NCBI GenBank assembly: GCA_015207585.1
Contig: JADEWQ010000002.1
Location: forward strand, 1 to 64,000
Length of the DNA stretch: 64,000 nucleotides
Reading direction: 5' to 3'
Origin: Pleurocapsales cyanobacterium LEGE 06147
GTDB taxonomy: Bacteria > Cyanobacteriota > Cyanobacteriia > Cyanobacteriales > Xenococcaceae
In this document: positions 55,477 to 64,000 of the stretch, one piece after another
Layout: the number at the start of each line of letters is the position of its first letter
How positions within the stretch are numbered: position 1 is the first letter of the stretch
Translations under genes and position numbers: made by a program
The notes under the pieces: generated by a model
Told to the model about the DNA's origin: nothing
The model's input: the letters and a program-made list of their open reading frames with translations, nothing else
Databases searched by the model: none

Positions 55477-55887
55477 ATGTCATTTAAGATTAAGCCTCAA
55501 CTTGCACTGCTTCGTGCCAGGCATGGAAGGATTAGCCAATCTGAGTTATCTAGATAAACTGGCATCACACAAAAACAATTAAGTGCCTTGGAAACAGGGA
55601 AAACCAAAGGCATAACTTTTGAAACGCTAGCTAAACTTTGTCTGTTTTTCTCTTGCACCCCTAATGAATTGTTAGAGCTCGAAGCAGAAACAGAAGTAGA
55701 TCCGCCTCCAACAACAGAAGAACTATTATTAGCTGATGAAATTATTTCTCGTGGATTAAGTCGTGCTATAACAACACTTAAGCGTCCAACAGAAGAAATT
55801 TGGACAGAATTTGACGCTATTAGAGCCAAAATAGCAACTCATGCCTCCATGAAAAGCGATCGCGAGACTGAGACAAGCGTTGATTAA
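55477..55887 (+). pseudogene. XRE-family antitoxin with premature stop
   Basis: An AGGAGG ribosome site precedes the ATG at 55477. The frame encodes SFKIKPQLALLRARHGRISQ, then a TAA at codon 27 (55555-55557), and continues in the same frame as TGITQKQLSALETGKTKGIT and a long acidic tail to 55887. The helix-turn-helix spans the stop. One base change would restore a 136-residue protein. A start after the stop would lose the first helices. It pairs with the PIN relic just downstream. Confidence 0.85.
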
Positions 55888-55960
55888 AGTTGTTATAGAT
55901 ACTTCGGTTTTTATTGCTGCTCTTCTCAGTAAAAATCAGAAAAAAAAAATAAATAACTGA
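55880..55960 (+). pseudogene. N-terminal relic of a PIN-domain toxin
   Basis: The frame from TTG at 55880 encodes LIKVVIDTSVFIAALLSKN, the start of a PIN nuclease with its first catalytic Asp. It then ends at a TGA after a run of As. The rest of the toxin is missing; the next gene, on the other strand, ends at 55961. Its start overlaps the antitoxin stop, the normal layout of such pairs. Confidence 0.8.
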
Positions 55961-56722
55961 TTAGCGAACCAACAAATTCCCAACCAAAGCTAAGAAAATA
56001 GCTGCAATCGCCCCAATAGCAGTGTTAATAATATTGACTATTTCATTAGTTAACCAAGCTATCCGAGACTGAAGGGTTGCGCCAATTAAACTTTCGATAT
56101 TAGTGGCAATAAAAGCAGCCAAGACGCACCAAAAGATGCCCCAAAAATTAATTAGACCTACTCCCCAACCAACTAAAGCGATCGCTACAGATGCTATTAT
56201 TCCCGCTACAGTTCCTTCTAAACTAACTGCTCCTTCCGTACCTCTCGGTACTGGTTGCAAGGTAGTAATTAAAAAAGTACGTTTGCCATAAGCCTTGCCT
56301 ACTTCACTGGAAGTAGTATCTGCAAGTTTGGTGCTAAAACTGGCAACATAAGCGAGCAAAAATAACTCTTTTAGAGGATAATCCCAGAATAAAGTGGCTA
56401 TCGCGCAGATAGTTCCAGTAAGAGCCGAACCCCAAACATTTTCCGGTCCCCGTGCTCCCGCTCTTTTTTCGGCAATTCCTTCTGCCTCTTTTTGTGCTAT
56501 GCCAATGCGGGTAACGGCAGAACCTACTAGAAAATAGAACATTACCACTGCATACCCCTGCCAGCCCAGGGTTCCCCAGATTAGCACCCCTAAAATCCAA
56601 GCATGTAAATAGCCAGCAGGGGTAAGTAATTTTTTGGGTGCAAAAAAGGCGATCGCTAATAAAATACTATTCAATCCTGCTGCTATTAGCCAAGAACTAT
56701 ACCACTCATCGGTTAAGAGCAT
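55961..56722 (-). CDS. TIGR00297/DUF92 membrane protein (VTE6-like)
   Basis: The 253-residue protein has about six membrane helices and the family segments FSTKLADTTSSEVGKAYGKR and PRGTEGAVSLEGTVAG. The plant relative VTE6 is a phytyl-phosphate kinase that recycles chlorophyll phytol into tocopherol. The cyanobacterial protein may do the same, which is inference from homology. The start is ATG at 56722. Confidence 0.88.
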   Translation of the reverse strand: MLLTDEWYSSWLIAAGLNSILLAIAFFAPKKLLTPAGYLHAWILGVLIWGTLGWQGYAVVMFYFLVGSAVTRIGIAQKEAEGIAEKRAGARGPENVWGSALTGTICAIATLFWDYPLKELFLLAYVASFSTKLADTTSSEVGKAYGKRTFLITTLQPVPRGTEGAVSLEGTVAGIIASVAIALVGWGVGLINFWGIFWCVLAAFIATNIESLIGATLQSRIAWLTNEIVNIINTAIGAIAAIFLALVGNLLVR

Positions 56723-57155
56723 TAGTGACTACTATAAACAACGTCAGTATGCTCATAGTTTAGATCGGCTTTAAGTAGCATAGTACGGAACATATTAGTC
56801 CGAGCACAATCCAAATCAATGGATTGCAAATGCCAAAAATCTGCCTAGTTTTTCGATTTACCTCATAGTTTGAGCAAATTCATGATTTTTTTCCATTTTT
56901 TGTCCACAACTGCGTATGGTTACCAGTGAGAGTAAGACGTAGAAGCTTTTTGAGAAGGGGCTATAACTCCCTTGTTTTTCTTTTATCAGTCCAACGAGGC
57001 TATGGGGGTTGGTTCGTCCCACAGTTCCTTGCCTGCTTCGACTTCGTCAATTAGCTTCGGAAGATTAGTTCCTACCAGCGCTAGATCCCTAGCTTGCAAT
57101 TTCCCTTAATATTACTTAATATTAAATATTAATCGAATCACTAGGAAGAGCAGCC
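56723..57155. other. Divergent intergenic region
   Basis: This gap lies between the VTE6-like gene and the NDH-2 gene. I see AT-rich DNA and a short repeat-like stretch (57000-57070, TTGCCTGCTTCGACTTCGTC) resembling 52285-52310, but no gene or clear promoter. Confidence 0.5.
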
Positions 57156-58463
57156 GTGTTATCGTTAAGACCCCGAGTAGTAATTATCGGTGCAGGTTTT
57201 GCTGGAGTGAGAGCTGCTCGCGAATTAGCTAACTCAAATGCCGAGATCCTGCTAATTGACCAGAATAATTACCATACCTTTATTCCCCTACTTTATCAGG
57301 TAGCTACTGCTTTTATTTCGCCAGAAGCGATCGCTTATCCCATTCGTCGCTTACTACGACGCATTCCCAATGCTCATTTTCTCATGGCTCGGGCGAAGGG
57401 AATTGATTTTAGTGCCAAACTAGTGCAAACGGACAGCATCGGTATTTTCTATGATTATTTAATTGTGGCAACGGGCAGTCAAACTCAATTTCTCGGTGTA
57501 GAAGGTGCGCCTCAATATGCTTTATCCCTGAGAACATTGGAGGATGCTGTTGCCATTCGCAATCATATTCTAAGCTGTTTTGAACGAGCGGCGTACGTAA
57601 CTGAAGAGAGTCAGCGACGACAACTGCTTACTTTTGTTATTGTAGGTGGCGGTCCCACCGGAGTCGAGTTAGCAGGAGCTTTAATTGAGTTAATTAAGCA
57701 ACCACTTGCTAGAGATTATCCCCTTATAGATCCGCGACAGGCTCGCGTAATTCTACTACACTCGGGAGAACGTCTACTTGGCAAACTTCCCGAGCATTTA
57801 GGAAATTATACTTGCCGACAACTAAGACGCAGAGGTGTTCGAGTACACCTGCAAACCCGAGTTAGCTCTGTCACGCCGACTGCTGTAGAGTTAGAAGATG
57901 GAAATGTTATTGCAACCTCTACAGTTATTTGGACTGCAGGAGTAGAGGCAAATATTCCAACGGATACAGCAAAGCTACCCACTGCTAAAAAGAATAAAAT
58001 TGTGGTCGAGTCGACACTACAACTACCAAAACAGCCTCATGTTTACGTAGTTGGCGACGTTGCTTTCGTCGAGCAAAACGGGAAACCGTTAATTGGCGTA
58101 GCTCCAGAAGCCTTGCAGCAAGGGACTGCCGTAGCTCAAAATATTAAACGGCAATTGCAGGGACGTTCTCCCAAACCTTTCGAATATTTCAATAAAGGTA
58201 GGGCAGCAATTATTGCTCGTAATGCTGGAGTGGCATATCTGTTTGGCAAAATGAGTTTTACAGGTTTTTTTGCCTGGTTACTTTGGCTGGGCATTCATCT
58301 GTACTATCTTCCTGGTTGGTCAAACCGATGGACAGTTCTTGCTAGCTGGATTCGGGATTATTTTACCCGAGAGCGGACGATTCGCCAAATTTTCCCTGCT
58401 CAGACTTCAATCTTAACTAATTCTAACGATTTAGAGCGACAGCAAGTTAAATTTGATTCTTAA
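57156..58463 (+). CDS. Type II NADH dehydrogenase-like flavoprotein
   Basis: The 435-residue enzyme is of the NDH-2 family, which oxidises NAD(P)H and reduces quinone without pumping protons. An FAD site (VVIIGAGFAGVRAAREL) starts at residue 8 and an NAD site (FVIVGGGPTGVELAGAL) near 165. The second FAD motif HVYVVGDVAFVEQNGKP and a C-terminal membrane-anchoring region (FFAWLLWLGIHLYYL) are present. The start is GTG at 57156 after AGGAAGAG. A DoxX gene follows 24 bp downstream. Confidence 0.92.
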   Translation: MLSLRPRVVIIGAGFAGVRAARELANSNAEILLIDQNNYHTFIPLLYQVATAFISPEAIAYPIRRLLRRIPNAHFLMARAKGIDFSAKLVQTDSIGIFYDYLIVATGSQTQFLGVEGAPQYALSLRTLEDAVAIRNHILSCFERAAYVTEESQRRQLLTFVIVGGGPTGVELAGALIELIKQPLARDYPLIDPRQARVILLHSGERLLGKLPEHLGNYTCRQLRRRGVRVHLQTRVSSVTPTAVELEDGNVIATSTVIWTAGVEANIPTDTAKLPTAKKNKIVVESTLQLPKQPHVYVVGDVAFVEQNGKPLIGVAPEALQQGTAVAQNIKRQLQGRSPKPFEYFNKGRAAIIARNAGVAYLFGKMSFTGFFAWLLWLGIHLYYLPGWSNRWTVLASWIRDYFTRERTIRQIFPAQTSILTNSNDLERQQVKFDS

Positions 58464-58487
58464 TGTTGGATGGAGGTAATTTAAAAA

Positions 58488-58868
58488 ATGAAATACGTAG
58501 CACTAGCTGCTCGCATTTGCCTTTCTCTCATTTTTATTAAAGCAGGAATCAGCCATATATTAGGATTTTCAGACACGGTGTCGATGATGGCGCAACAAGG
58601 ATTGCCATTGCCAAATATATTGTTAATCGGTACTATCGTTTTTCAACTTTTGGGTAGTATTTCCCTATTACTGGGTTATAAAGTTCGTATCGGCTCGATT
58701 CTTTTAATTATTTTCTTGATTCCCACAACTTTGATTTTTCATAATTTTTTAGCCGATCCCAACGAGATTAATGATTTTTTTAAAAATATCGGTTTGATTG
58801 GCGGATTATTAATGGTAATTTATGCTGGAGCAGGTGCAATCAGTTTGGATGCTCAAACTAAGAATTAA
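58488..58868 (+). CDS. DoxX-family membrane protein
   Basis: The 126-residue protein has four membrane helices and the DoxX pattern (ARICLSLIFIKAGISHIL; LLLGYKVRIGSILL). DoxX proteins often accompany respiratory or redox enzymes. Here it is 24 bp after the NDH-2 gene with its own GGAGG ribosome site, so the two are probably one operon. Confidence 0.9.
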   Translation: MKYVALAARICLSLIFIKAGISHILGFSDTVSMMAQQGLPLPNILLIGTIVFQLLGSISLLLGYKVRIGSILLIIFLIPTTLIFHNFLADPNEINDFFKNIGLIGGLLMVIYAGAGAISLDAQTKN

Positions 58869-58967
58869 TTAATAAACCTTAAGTTTCTAACCTCATACCT
58901 CAGTAGAGTAGATACATGCGTCAAAATGCCGTACAATAAATAGCAGACAGTTACTTATAATTTAAAG

Positions 58968-59252
58968 ATGGCTAAGTCAACAAACAACTCCTCAGCTAGA
59001 TTAGAAGCTCGTGTCAATCCAGAAGTAAAAGCATTGTGGCAAAAAGCAGCCGAATTAGAGGGGCGTACTTTAACTGATTTTGTAATCGCTAGCGTACAAG
59101 AAGCAGCATTTAAGGTTATCCAACGCCATCAAATATTAAAGCTTAATCGTGAAGATAGTGAAACTTTTGTAGCAACTCTGCTTGAACCACCTCAGTTTAA
59201 TGAAGCTTTAAAAACAGCAGCCGTTAGCTATAAGCAAAAGATAAAGAGTTGA
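58968..59252 (+). CDS. DUF1778/TacA-type antitoxin
   Basis: The 94-residue ribbon-helix-helix antitoxin starts with a polar stretch, then SARLEARVNPEVKALWQKAA and GRTLTDFVIASVQEAA. The C-terminal part (FVATLLEPPQFNEAL) is the toxin-neutralising segment. Its stop overlaps the ATG of the GNAT toxin (TGATG). It should bind its own promoter. Confidence 0.92.
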   Translation: MAKSTNNSSARLEARVNPEVKALWQKAAELEGRTLTDFVIASVQEAAFKVIQRHQILKLNREDSETFVATLLEPPQFNEALKTAAVSYKQKIKS

Positions 59253-59770
59253 TGGCATTACAAATTGAACCTTTAAATCGCAAACAACACAATAGGTCAG
59301 CTTTTAGTTATGGAGTAGATAGTCTAGATAACTACATACGCAGACAAGCGAATCAAGACTTAAAAAAAAAGATTGCGACGGTATTTGTTTTAATTGATTC
59401 TCCCAATACAAACGTAATTGCTTACTACACTCTTTCTTCTTATACCGTTGAGATAACAGAACTGGATAACTCCTGGGTCAAACGGTTGCCACGCTACCCC
59501 TTTCTGCCTGCTACTTTATTGGGTCGTCTGGCAGTCGATAGTAATTATCGAGGTCAGCATTTGGGGAAATTAATGCTAGTTGATGCACTCAAAAAATCGT
59601 GGGAAGCAACAGAAAGAGTAGCCTCTTTAGCTGTTATTGCCGAGGCTATAGATGAAAAAGCAGTCGATTTTTATCGCAAGTATGGTTTTCGTCCCTTTGT
59701 AAACAGCCCGATGAAACTCTATTTTCCTATGCAATCAGTTCGAGAACTTTGTCAGACTTTGAATATCTAG
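59252..59770 (+). CDS. GNAT toxin, TacT type
   Basis: The 172-residue acetyltransferase toxin of the TacA/TacT type acetylates aminoacyl-tRNA to stop translation. The N-terminal IEPLNRKQHNRSAFSYGVDS, the acetyl-CoA loop region LGRLAVDSNYRGQHLGKLML and DFYRKYGFRPF are typical. The start is ATG at 59252, overlapping the antitoxin stop; a TTG just before is in frame. Confidence 0.93.
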   Translation: MALQIEPLNRKQHNRSAFSYGVDSLDNYIRRQANQDLKKKIATVFVLIDSPNTNVIAYYTLSSYTVEITELDNSWVKRLPRYPFLPATLLGRLAVDSNYRGQHLGKLMLVDALKKSWEATERVASLAVIAEAIDEKAVDFYRKYGFRPFVNSPMKLYFPMQSVRELCQTLNI

Positions 59771-59818
59771 TTAATCGGCGAGAAGTAATGATGTGTACGA
59801 ATTAAATGTACAAACAGC

Positions 59819-61102
59819 TTATAAACTAGGGGGAGGATCGAGAACATTGATTTGTACTAAAGGAGTGACATTAAAACCAGCTTCCTGTAAGTAAAGTTGA
59901 ATTTCTCGCGTAAGGCGATCGCTAATTTGTGCCTCTGAGAGAGTAACACCGGATTCTCGTTGCACGTAAATTACGCTAAGCAATGTGTTTTGGTCTTCAA
60001 TGTCGGAACGAGTAAATCGGACATTGGCTTCTACGAGTTTAACAAGGGGATCTGCCTCTACTAAATTCTGAATTTGAGCCGTGGCTCGCTGAGCGCGGCT
60101 GGAACGCTCGAACATGGGTGCATTGGCAAACTGCCAAGTTAACAATCCTACCAGTGCTAGAGTAGTAATACCGAGGACGACGGGAAATACCCATTTCTTG
60201 CCCCGCTTATAACGCGCTCCTTGAGAATTTAGCCCATAGAAGCGGAAAATAGCTGCTGCGGATAGGTTGATCCCGACTAGTTGCAACAGAATGAGGAATA
60301 TACCGCTGATAATGATTTGAGGTCGTCCGAGGGCAATAGACATACCGAGAACCCCAACAGGCGGAGCCAACGAGGCAGCAACCAGCATTCCTACCGATGC
60401 CCCCGATACTAAACTACTCCGCTCTGACTGAACTAGATTAATTGCCCCTGCTGCCCCTGCGGCTAAAGGCAGCAGAACTGCTACGGCTGAAATTTGACTG
60501 TTATCTAGCATGAGGTTGGTTGCTACTTCTTGGCGCATAACTAGACTCAATAGGGCAGATACTACAACCGTTACTGCCAAAGCCACGAAATAGCGAACTA
60601 AACTACGCCATAAAAGCTGAAGGTCTCCTCTAGCTGTAGCGATCGCTGTATTCATTGCCGGTCCGGCAAAGGGAGCAATTAACATGGCAGCGACTAGCAA
60701 AAAAATAGTGTTGGTGAATAATCCAATCCAGACAACTACCCCCGCTAGGACAGCATAACCCAAAAATCCCCGCCAAGAGCCGACACTTTGCAATCCTGCT
60801 AGAAAAATTTCGATGGGGCTGCGTTCCTTTACATCTGTAACCTGTTCGGGAGCTTCTGCAGTAGGTGGATGTAAGGGAATAACGCCCCGAGGAATCAAGG
60901 TGATTTGCAGCTCGGATAAGGTTTCTAACTCTTCTATAAGAGCTTCGACTTGCTGATTCGAGACATGAACGATGACCAGTTCTTTCGAGCCATTTTCAGA
61001 CAACGCTTCAACCTTAGCCAGATTAACTCCTTGGTGAGATTGAGCGATATCTAAAACTGTTTTTCCCTTACCTGGCGGTACCTGAACCAATAACTGCCGC
61101 AT
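59819..61102 (-). CDS. DUF389/TIGR00341 membrane protein
   Basis: The 427-residue protein has a ferredoxin-like soluble N-terminus (1-85, RQLLVQVPPGKGKTVLDIA) and about seven membrane helices from residue 110 with the DUF389 pattern (LVAAMLIAPFAGPAMNTAIA; GMLVAASLAPPVGVLGMSI). A soluble C-terminus follows. The molecular function is unknown. It is the last gene of a tight minus-strand run, 10 bp after the DUF2993 gene. Confidence 0.9.
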   Translation of the reverse strand: MRQLLVQVPPGKGKTVLDIAQSHQGVNLAKVEALSENGSKELVIVHVSNQQVEALIEELETLSELQITLIPRGVIPLHPPTAEAPEQVTDVKERSPIEIFLAGLQSVGSWRGFLGYAVLAGVVVWIGLFTNTIFLLVAAMLIAPFAGPAMNTAIATARGDLQLLWRSLVRYFVALAVTVVVSALLSLVMRQEVATNLMLDNSQISAVAVLLPLAAGAAGAINLVQSERSSLVSGASVGMLVAASLAPPVGVLGMSIALGRPQIIISGIFLILLQLVGINLSAAAIFRFYGLNSQGARYKRGKKWVFPVVLGITTLALVGLLTWQFANAPMFERSSRAQRATAQIQNLVEADPLVKLVEANVRFTRSDIEDQNTLLSVIYVQRESGVTLSEAQISDRLTREIQLYLQEAGFNVTPLVQINVLDPPPSL

Positions 61103-61112
61103 GAATTAGCCT

Positions 61113-61880
61113 TTATTCGGAAGGAAATTGCTCGATATGGGCATCTCCTAATAGGGTTATTTGCTCTGAAGCTACCTCTAATTTTCTGAGCCGAAGACTC
61201 ATACCTTCTAGCTCAAAATTTCTCAGATCGAGTAATTCCCTCGCTTGTTCTAGTAATTTTTCAGTTAGTTCTGGAGAAAGCCCCTCCCCTTCATGATATT
61301 CAATATTTTCTAATAGAACTTGGTGGCGGTCCCGCTTCGCGGGTGCTGCCGCACCGCTACTGACGCGGGGTGTCGTCGTAAAAGCAACCTGTTTTGTTTC
61401 TCCGCTCTGTTCCAGTTCTACACTAGCTTGCAGAAAAATTTTGTCGTCTCCCGGCAAACTAAACTCTATCTGACGAACATAAATTTTGGTGGGTTTTTCG
61501 TCTATCGATACCTCCAACTCTTGTAATTTCTGTTGGAGGTAATCTGAGTTGAAAGCACGATTAATATCTCCCTCGGTTAAAACCACTTGTGCTGTCGCGT
61601 CAGTAGGATGGGTTAACTCCACGTTACCGAAGACTGTACTGAGAGGATTGACTCCAACATGACCCGTCTGAAGGTGCATTTCCTCCATGCGCAGGTCTTT
61701 TTCCATCACCATTCCCCTACCATTCACTGCAACCGAATCTAATTCCCCTTGAGCCAGTTTAAAGGGATCTGTGGCAATATCGACATCTACATCAACTACT
61801 TCATCTAATTGGCTCGATATGCCAGCTTCGGCAACCTTACTCAGTGCTTGCTCTCCCAAATCGCGATCTTCTTGACTCAC
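61113..61880 (-). CDS. DUF2993 family protein
   Basis: The 255-residue protein has the DUF2993 (LmeA-like) beta-rich pattern, with repeated segments such as GELDSVAVNGRGMVMEKDLR and DINRAFNSDYLQQKLQE. Members of the family bind lipids or act near the cell envelope; the cyanobacterial role is not known. There is no signal peptide. Codons for GAAAPAKRD (61331-61357) are a palindromic repeat also found at 647. It is 15 bp from the FAD/Rieske gene and 10 bp from the DUF389 gene. Confidence 0.88.
   Translation of the reverse strand: MSQEDRDLGEQALSKVAEAGISSQLDEVVDVDVDIATDPFKLAQGELDSVAVNGRGMVMEKDLRMEEMHLQTGHVGVNPLSTVFGNVELTHPTDATAQVVLTEGDINRAFNSDYLQQKLQELEVSIDEKPTKIYVRQIEFSLPGDDKIFLQASVELEQSGETKQVAFTTTPRVSSGAAAPAKRDRHQVLLENIEYHEGEGLSPELTEKLLEQARELLDLRNFELEGMSLRLRKLEVASEQITLLGDAHIEQFPSE
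61331..61357 (+). repeat. 27-bp double-hairpin repeat inside the DUF2993 gene
   Basis: This is identical to 647-673. Here the coding strand is the opposite one, yet the frame stays open and reads SGAAAPAKRD. Confidence 0.8.
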
Positions 61881-61895
61881 GCCAAATCTCCTTTA

Positions 61896-63422
61896 TTACT
61901 GATGTTTTTTCAAATTACTGACTGGAGGACCGTGCAGTACCTCCCCTTCATAGCTAAAGCGACCGCCGTGACAAGGACAATCCCAGCTTTGTTCGGCTGC
62001 ATTCCAGGCTACGATACATCCCAGGTGAGTACATACAGCAGAGACTTGGTGCAAAGTACCCATTTGGTCTCGATAGGCGGCAATTTTTTTACCATTGACG
62101 CTAACTACCTTGCCTTCTCCTTGCCTTACATTCTCGGGCGAATCGAGTAATCCCTTGAGGCGATCGCCAACCCAATGTATGCCCACATCAAGATTTTGTT
62201 TAATCGATTCTTGAGTGACAAATGGTGTGGGACGAGTCGCGTCATAAAGCTCAATCCAAGGATTGTCGATCCCCAAAATCATGTCCGACAATAGCATGGC
62301 TGCCATCGTGGATTTACTCATACCCCACAGACTAAAGCCCGTTGCCACGTAAGTATGATTATTTATTGGGGTTAACTTACCAATGTAAGGAAGTCGATCG
62401 AAAGACACCATATCCTGAGTTGACCAACGATAGGCGACTTCTTCTACCCCAAACTTGGAACGAGCATACTCTGCCAAACGTTCGTATCGCTCTTCGGTAT
62501 CGGAAGCTTCTCCAACTTTGTGCCCTTCTCCACCAATTAACAGTAGTGTTTTCCCTTCGTGAGGAGTAGTACGAATCGAGCGATAATCTCCTCCAGCACC
62601 AATATACATGCCTTGGGGATCTTTAGCCGGATCGATCCAAGCACCAATCAAATAGGAACGTTTTGCATAAGCTTTGGCAAAGAACAATCCCCGATCCAGA
62701 ATAGGCGCATTGGTGGCAATAATAACGTCTCGTGCCGTGACAACACATTTATTTTCTGCAATTATCCGACAGGGATTTTCCCCTTCAACTGTTTTGATAC
62801 GAGTGCTTTCAAATACATAGCTTCCATCCCCTGGAATGGTTCCAGCCAAGTTCAAAATATACTTGCGAGGATGAAACTGTGCCTGATTGGCAAATTTAAC
62901 GGCTCCCGCAATCTCAAAGGGTAATTTGGTTTCTTTGACAAAGGATGCGGGTAATCCTAAACGTATTGCTGCATCGACCTCTGCTTCAATCTTGTCTAAA
63001 TCTTGAGCCGAAGGAGCAAAAGTATAACTATCTTTGCGCTCAAAATCGCAATCAATCTGTTCTTCTTGCACGAAGGTAGCAACTTGCTCGAGCGCTGCCT
63101 GATTGGATAGTCCATAAAGACGAGCTTTTTCTTCGCCTAGCTTTTTGAGCAAGTCAGCATAAACTAGCTGATGCAGCGAAGTAATTTTGGCAGTAGTATG
63201 CCCAGAAACTCCCGTTGCAACTTTTTGGGCTTCGAGTACCGCAACTGTTTTTCCAGCTCGTTTCAAGAGCTTGGCGGCAGTAATACCCACCAAACCCGCA
63301 CCGACAATTGCCACATCAACTGATACGTCTTGTGTCAAAGTGGGATAGCTCGAATCAAGAGTTGAAGCAATCCAGAAAGAATGGGAGCGATCGGGCAGAG
63401 ATTGAGACATGAAGATTGGCAA
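61896..63422 (-). CDS. FAD-dependent oxidoreductase fused to a Rieske domain
   Basis: The 508-residue protein has an N-terminal DadA-like FAD fold ([20 protein letters not shown], residues about 32-51) with a C-terminal Rieske 2Fe-2S domain (about 420-500). The cluster ligands are in [10 protein letters not shown] and [11 protein letters not shown], both intact. Such fusions pass electrons between flavin and iron-sulfur cluster; the substrate is unknown. It leads the run into DUF2993 and DUF389. The start is ATG at 63422 or Met5. Confidence 0.93.
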   Translation of the reverse strand: MPIFMSQSLPDRSHSFWIASTLDSSYPTLTQDVSVDVAIVGAGLVGITAAKLLKRAGKTVAVLEAQKVATGVSGHTTAKITSLHQLVYADLLKKLGEEKARLYGLSNQAALEQVATFVQEEQIDCDFERKDSYTFAPSAQDLDKIEAEVDAAIRLGLPASFVKETKLPFEIAGAVKFANQAQFHPRKYILNLAGTIPGDGSYVFESTRIKTVEGENPCRIIAENKCVVTARDVIIATNAPILDRGLFFAKAYAKRSYLIGAWIDPAKDPQGMYIGAGGDYRSIRTTPHEGKTLLLIGGEGHKVGEASDTEERYERLAEYARSKFGVEEVAYRWSTQDMVSFDRLPYIGKLTPINNHTYVATGFSLWGMSKSTMAAMLLSDMILGIDNPWIELYDATRPTPFVTQESIKQNLDVGIHWVGDRLKGLLDSPENVRQGEGKVVSVNGKKIAAYRDQMGTLHQVSAVCTHLGCIVAWNAAEQSWDCPCHGGRFSYEGEVLHGPPVSNLKKHQ

Positions 63423-63527
63423 TTTGATGATACTTATACTTTATGAATTTCTATTAAGCTGCAATTTCCCCGCTCGATGCATCCACCTCAAGATGGAAGA
63501 AAAAGATATATACTACGCTACACAAAA

Positions 63528-64000
63528 TTATTTTCTACGTCTGATAATCCAAATTCCCAAAAAAATGACCAGGGTAACAATAACAATTGCAGAAATAGGG
63601 CTAAGATACTCTTTTACCAAATGATAATTTTGACCTAAAAGGTAGCCCGCATAGGTCAACAAGCTAGTCCATAGTGTAGTGCCAATAAGAGAGAAAAACA
63701 GAAACGGCAATAAGTGCATTTCCTCTATACCCGCAGGAATTGAAATATAAGTGCGCACTCCGGGTATCAAACGGCAGAAAAGTACCGCCTTGTTACCTTG
63801 TTTATGAAACCAGTAGGAAGCTTTACCAACGTCTCGTGCTGACAAAGTTAACCATTTACCGTATTTGTCTGCCAAACGCTCTAAGCGTCGTCGTCCAAAA
63901 AATTTCCCAGCATAATACCAGGGTAAGGTGCCAGCTATCGAACCGATTACTCCTGCCAGCACGACATAAGGAAACTCAATTTTTCCTTGATTAACGGCAA
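63528..64000 (-). CDS. DedA-family membrane protein (5' end outside window)
   Basis: The frame is open to the window edge and reads VNQGKIEFPYVVLAGVIGS and on. Family marks are GTLPWYYAGKFFGRRR and the FCRLIPGVRTYISIPAG motif with the conserved Arg and Pro. Several membrane helices follow. DedA proteins act in phospholipid scrambling or undecaprenyl phosphate recycling. The start lies beyond 64000, so the length cannot be judged. Confidence 0.92.
   Translation of the reverse strand, partial: AVNQGKIEFPYVVLAGVIGSIAGTLPWYYAGKFFGRRRLERLADKYGKWLTLSARDVGKASYWFHKQGNKAVLFCRLIPGVRTYISIPAGIEEMHLLPFLFFSLIGTTLWTSLLTYAGYLLGQNYHLVKEYLSPISAIVIVTLVIFLGIWIIRRRK

Overview
The window is chromosomal DNA of a cyanobacterium. 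HIP1 octamers (GCGATCGC) occur throughout, a photosystem I gene (psaD) lies next to trpE, and several families restricted to or typical of cyanobacteria are present (DUF2973/DUF2605, Tab2, the Sll0314-like TPR protein, TIGR00297/VTE6). The genus cannot be fixed from the sequence alone. I saw no rRNA, tRNA or CRISPR array.

Layout. 1-0.4 kb: the last codons of a TnpB (IS605-type) gene and its right-end hairpin. 0.4-5.8 kb: a WD40 protein, two HMA-fold proteins without metal-binding cysteines around a DUF5132 protein, and the DUF2973/DUF2605 pair. 5.9-10.6 kb: housekeeping genes thrS, purA and rplY, with a possible 42-residue membrane protein between thrS and purA. 10.7-33 kb: a composite peptide-export island. 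33-44 kb: a peptidase, a decayed permease, MntP, an MFS/LysR divergent pair, PmbA/TldE, Tab2, MsrB and GatA. 44-52 kb: a truncated Tat-exported flavoprotein, trpE-psaD, a DICT histidine kinase, rsmG with an ABC ATPase, and a TPR protein. 52-64 kb: clpB, a decayed XRE/PIN toxin-antitoxin pair, a VTE6-like protein, NDH-2 plus DoxX, a TacA/TacT toxin-antitoxin pair, and a minus-strand run of DedA, FAD/Rieske, DUF2993 and DUF389 genes.

The island at 10.7-33 kb is the most interesting part. It holds a class II lanthipeptide precursor with its LanM synthetase, a graspetide precursor with its ATP-grasp ligase, a C39-peptidase ABC exporter with an HlyD-type adaptor, and a second complete type I secretion set: RTX protein, glycosyltransferase, parvulin, cNMP-domain ABC exporter and HlyD. 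Both RiPP precursors end their leaders in a double glycine. The C39 exporter, with an intact catalytic triad, could therefore serve both; this is inference.

Two features stand out. First, the HlyD adaptor at 19.0 kb carries an N-terminal domain of about 105 residues that is clearly homologous to the N-terminus of the STAND (NB-ARC) ATPase at 10.7-12.1 kb. This links a signalling-type domain to an exporter adaptor. Second, the island was built by segmental duplication followed by reciprocal decay. A broken ATP-grasp sits before the intact ABC exporter, and a broken ABC exporter sits after the intact ATP-grasp. A broken toxin-antitoxin pair follows the intact HlyD, and a broken HlyD precedes the intact toxin-antitoxin pair. 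The same leader DNA, with an array of CTAAT repeats, lies upstream of both the lanthipeptide and the RTX gene. It suggests one regulator for two chemically different exported products.

Dispersed small repeats are frequent. They include a palindromic 27-bp element read in frame inside two unrelated genes, and an element whose flanks are conserved while its 21-nt hairpin is wholly different between copies.
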